The notes under the pieces: generated by a model
What the model was told of the DNA's origin: nothing
The model's database searches: none
Seen by the model: the letters and a program-made list of their open reading frames with translations, nothing else
In this document: one piece after another, positions 6,234 through 6,578 of the stretch
How the letters are laid out: every line of letters starts with the position of its first letter
Numbering within the stretch: the first letter of the stretch is position 1
Position numbers and translations under genes: made by a program
Source: Acidimicrobiia bacterium
Lineage (GTDB): Bacteria; Actinomycetota; Acidimicrobiia; UBA5794; UBA11373
Length of the DNA stretch: 6,578 nt
Assembly: GCA_025456165.1 (NCBI GenBank)
Contig: JALOLI010000112.1
Coordinates: forward strand, 1 to 6,578
Direction: 5' to 3'

Positions 6234-6578
6234 ATGACCTCTCCCGTGTCCCCCGGCCCGCCCGTCTACGCCTTCTGCCCCATGTGCGCCGCTCCTCTGG
6301 AGTGGCGGGACCTGGGCGGGCGGCCGCGCCGGGCCTGCCCGGGATGCGGTTTCGTCCACTGGCCGAACCCCGGGGTGGGGGCGGCGGCCGTGGTGCAAGA
6401 TGACGCCGGGCGGGTCCTGCTGGTGCGCCGGGCCCCGGGGGCCACGCAGGCGGGGCTCTGGTCGGTTCCGGCAGGGTTTGTCGATGCCGGCGAGGAGGTG
6501 CGCGCCGCCGCCCGGCGCGAACTGGAAGAGGAGACCGGCCTCGTCGCCGAGATCGGCGAGGTCCTGCAGGTGGCCTCG
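6234..6578 (+). CDS. zinc-ribbon Nudix hydrolase, N-terminal part, cut by the right edge
   Basis: The 115 codons visible are uninterrupted and the frame is open at the edge. An N-terminal zinc ribbon is formed by Cys15-x2-Cys18 (CPMC) and Cys35-x2-Cys38 (CPGC), followed by HWPNP. This is the arrangement of the Nudix_N_2 zinc ribbon found in front of some Nudix domains. The Nudix box is complete at 81-103: Gly81, Glu87, then REL-EEETGL (95-103), with the metal-binding REUxEE core. Such enzymes hydrolyse nucleoside diphosphates linked to another moiety (ADP-ribose, NADH, FAD and the like) and need Mg or Mn. The substrate cannot be read here; a NudC-type NAD(H) pyrophosphatase would need the SQPWPFPxS motif beyond the edge. 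The ATG at 6234 has GGGGAGG (6225-6231) only 2 bases upstream, unusually close. The GTG at 6246 is a possible alternative start with longer spacing. Confidence 0.88.
   Translation, partial: MTSPVSPGPPVYAFCPMCAAPLEWRDLGGRPRRACPGCGFVHWPNPGVGAAAVVQDDAGRVLLVRRAPGATQAGLWSVPAGFVDAGEEVRAAARRELEEETGLVAEIGEVLQVAS

Overview
The window is a high-GC stretch (roughly 70-75% G+C by eye, with strong G/C preference at third codon positions). It looks chromosomal and bacterial. The GC content, a DUF3417-type alpha-glucan phosphorylase, GTG starts and an apparently leaderless start codon behind a TATGAT box all fit a high-GC actinobacterium, perhaps a deep-branching class such as Acidimicrobiia. This assignment is inference and no marker here fixes the taxon. 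There are no RNA genes, mobile elements, CRISPR arrays or clear signs of recent transfer.

Layout. Bases 1-776 (minus strand) hold the first 258 codons of an alpha-glucan (glycogen) phosphorylase that runs off the left edge. An 86-bp divergent intergenic region (777-862) separates it from a rightward gene series. That region has candidate promoters for both directions, a perfect inverted repeat and an 8-bp direct repeat. The rightward genes are an L-threonine aldolase (863-1900) and then a compact type II fatty acid synthesis cluster: fabD (1929-2855), fabH (2877-3950), fabG (3952-4686), acpP (4696-4941) and fabF (4941-6181). After a 52-bp gap comes the 5' part of a zinc-ribbon Nudix hydrolase (6234 to the right edge).

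How the genes work together. FabD moves malonyl from CoA to the acyl carrier protein. FabH condenses an acyl-CoA primer with malonyl-ACP. FabG reduces the 3-ketoacyl-ACP, and FabF runs the later condensations. AcpP carries all intermediates on a phosphopantetheine attached to Ser39. The dehydratase and enoyl reductase are not in the window. Gaps of 28, 21, 1 and 9 bp, then a 1-bp overlap, indicate co-transcription, probably with the threonine aldolase gene as the first cistron.

The most notable points are a single-base deletion that breaks fabF at about 5136-5138 (probably a sequence error, otherwise a real lesion), a leaderless promoter arrangement in front of the operon, an Asn-to-Asp change at the FabG tetrad position, and a 36-residue C-terminal extension on FabH. 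I see no previously undescribed biological system here; this is mostly core metabolism with a few details worth checking.
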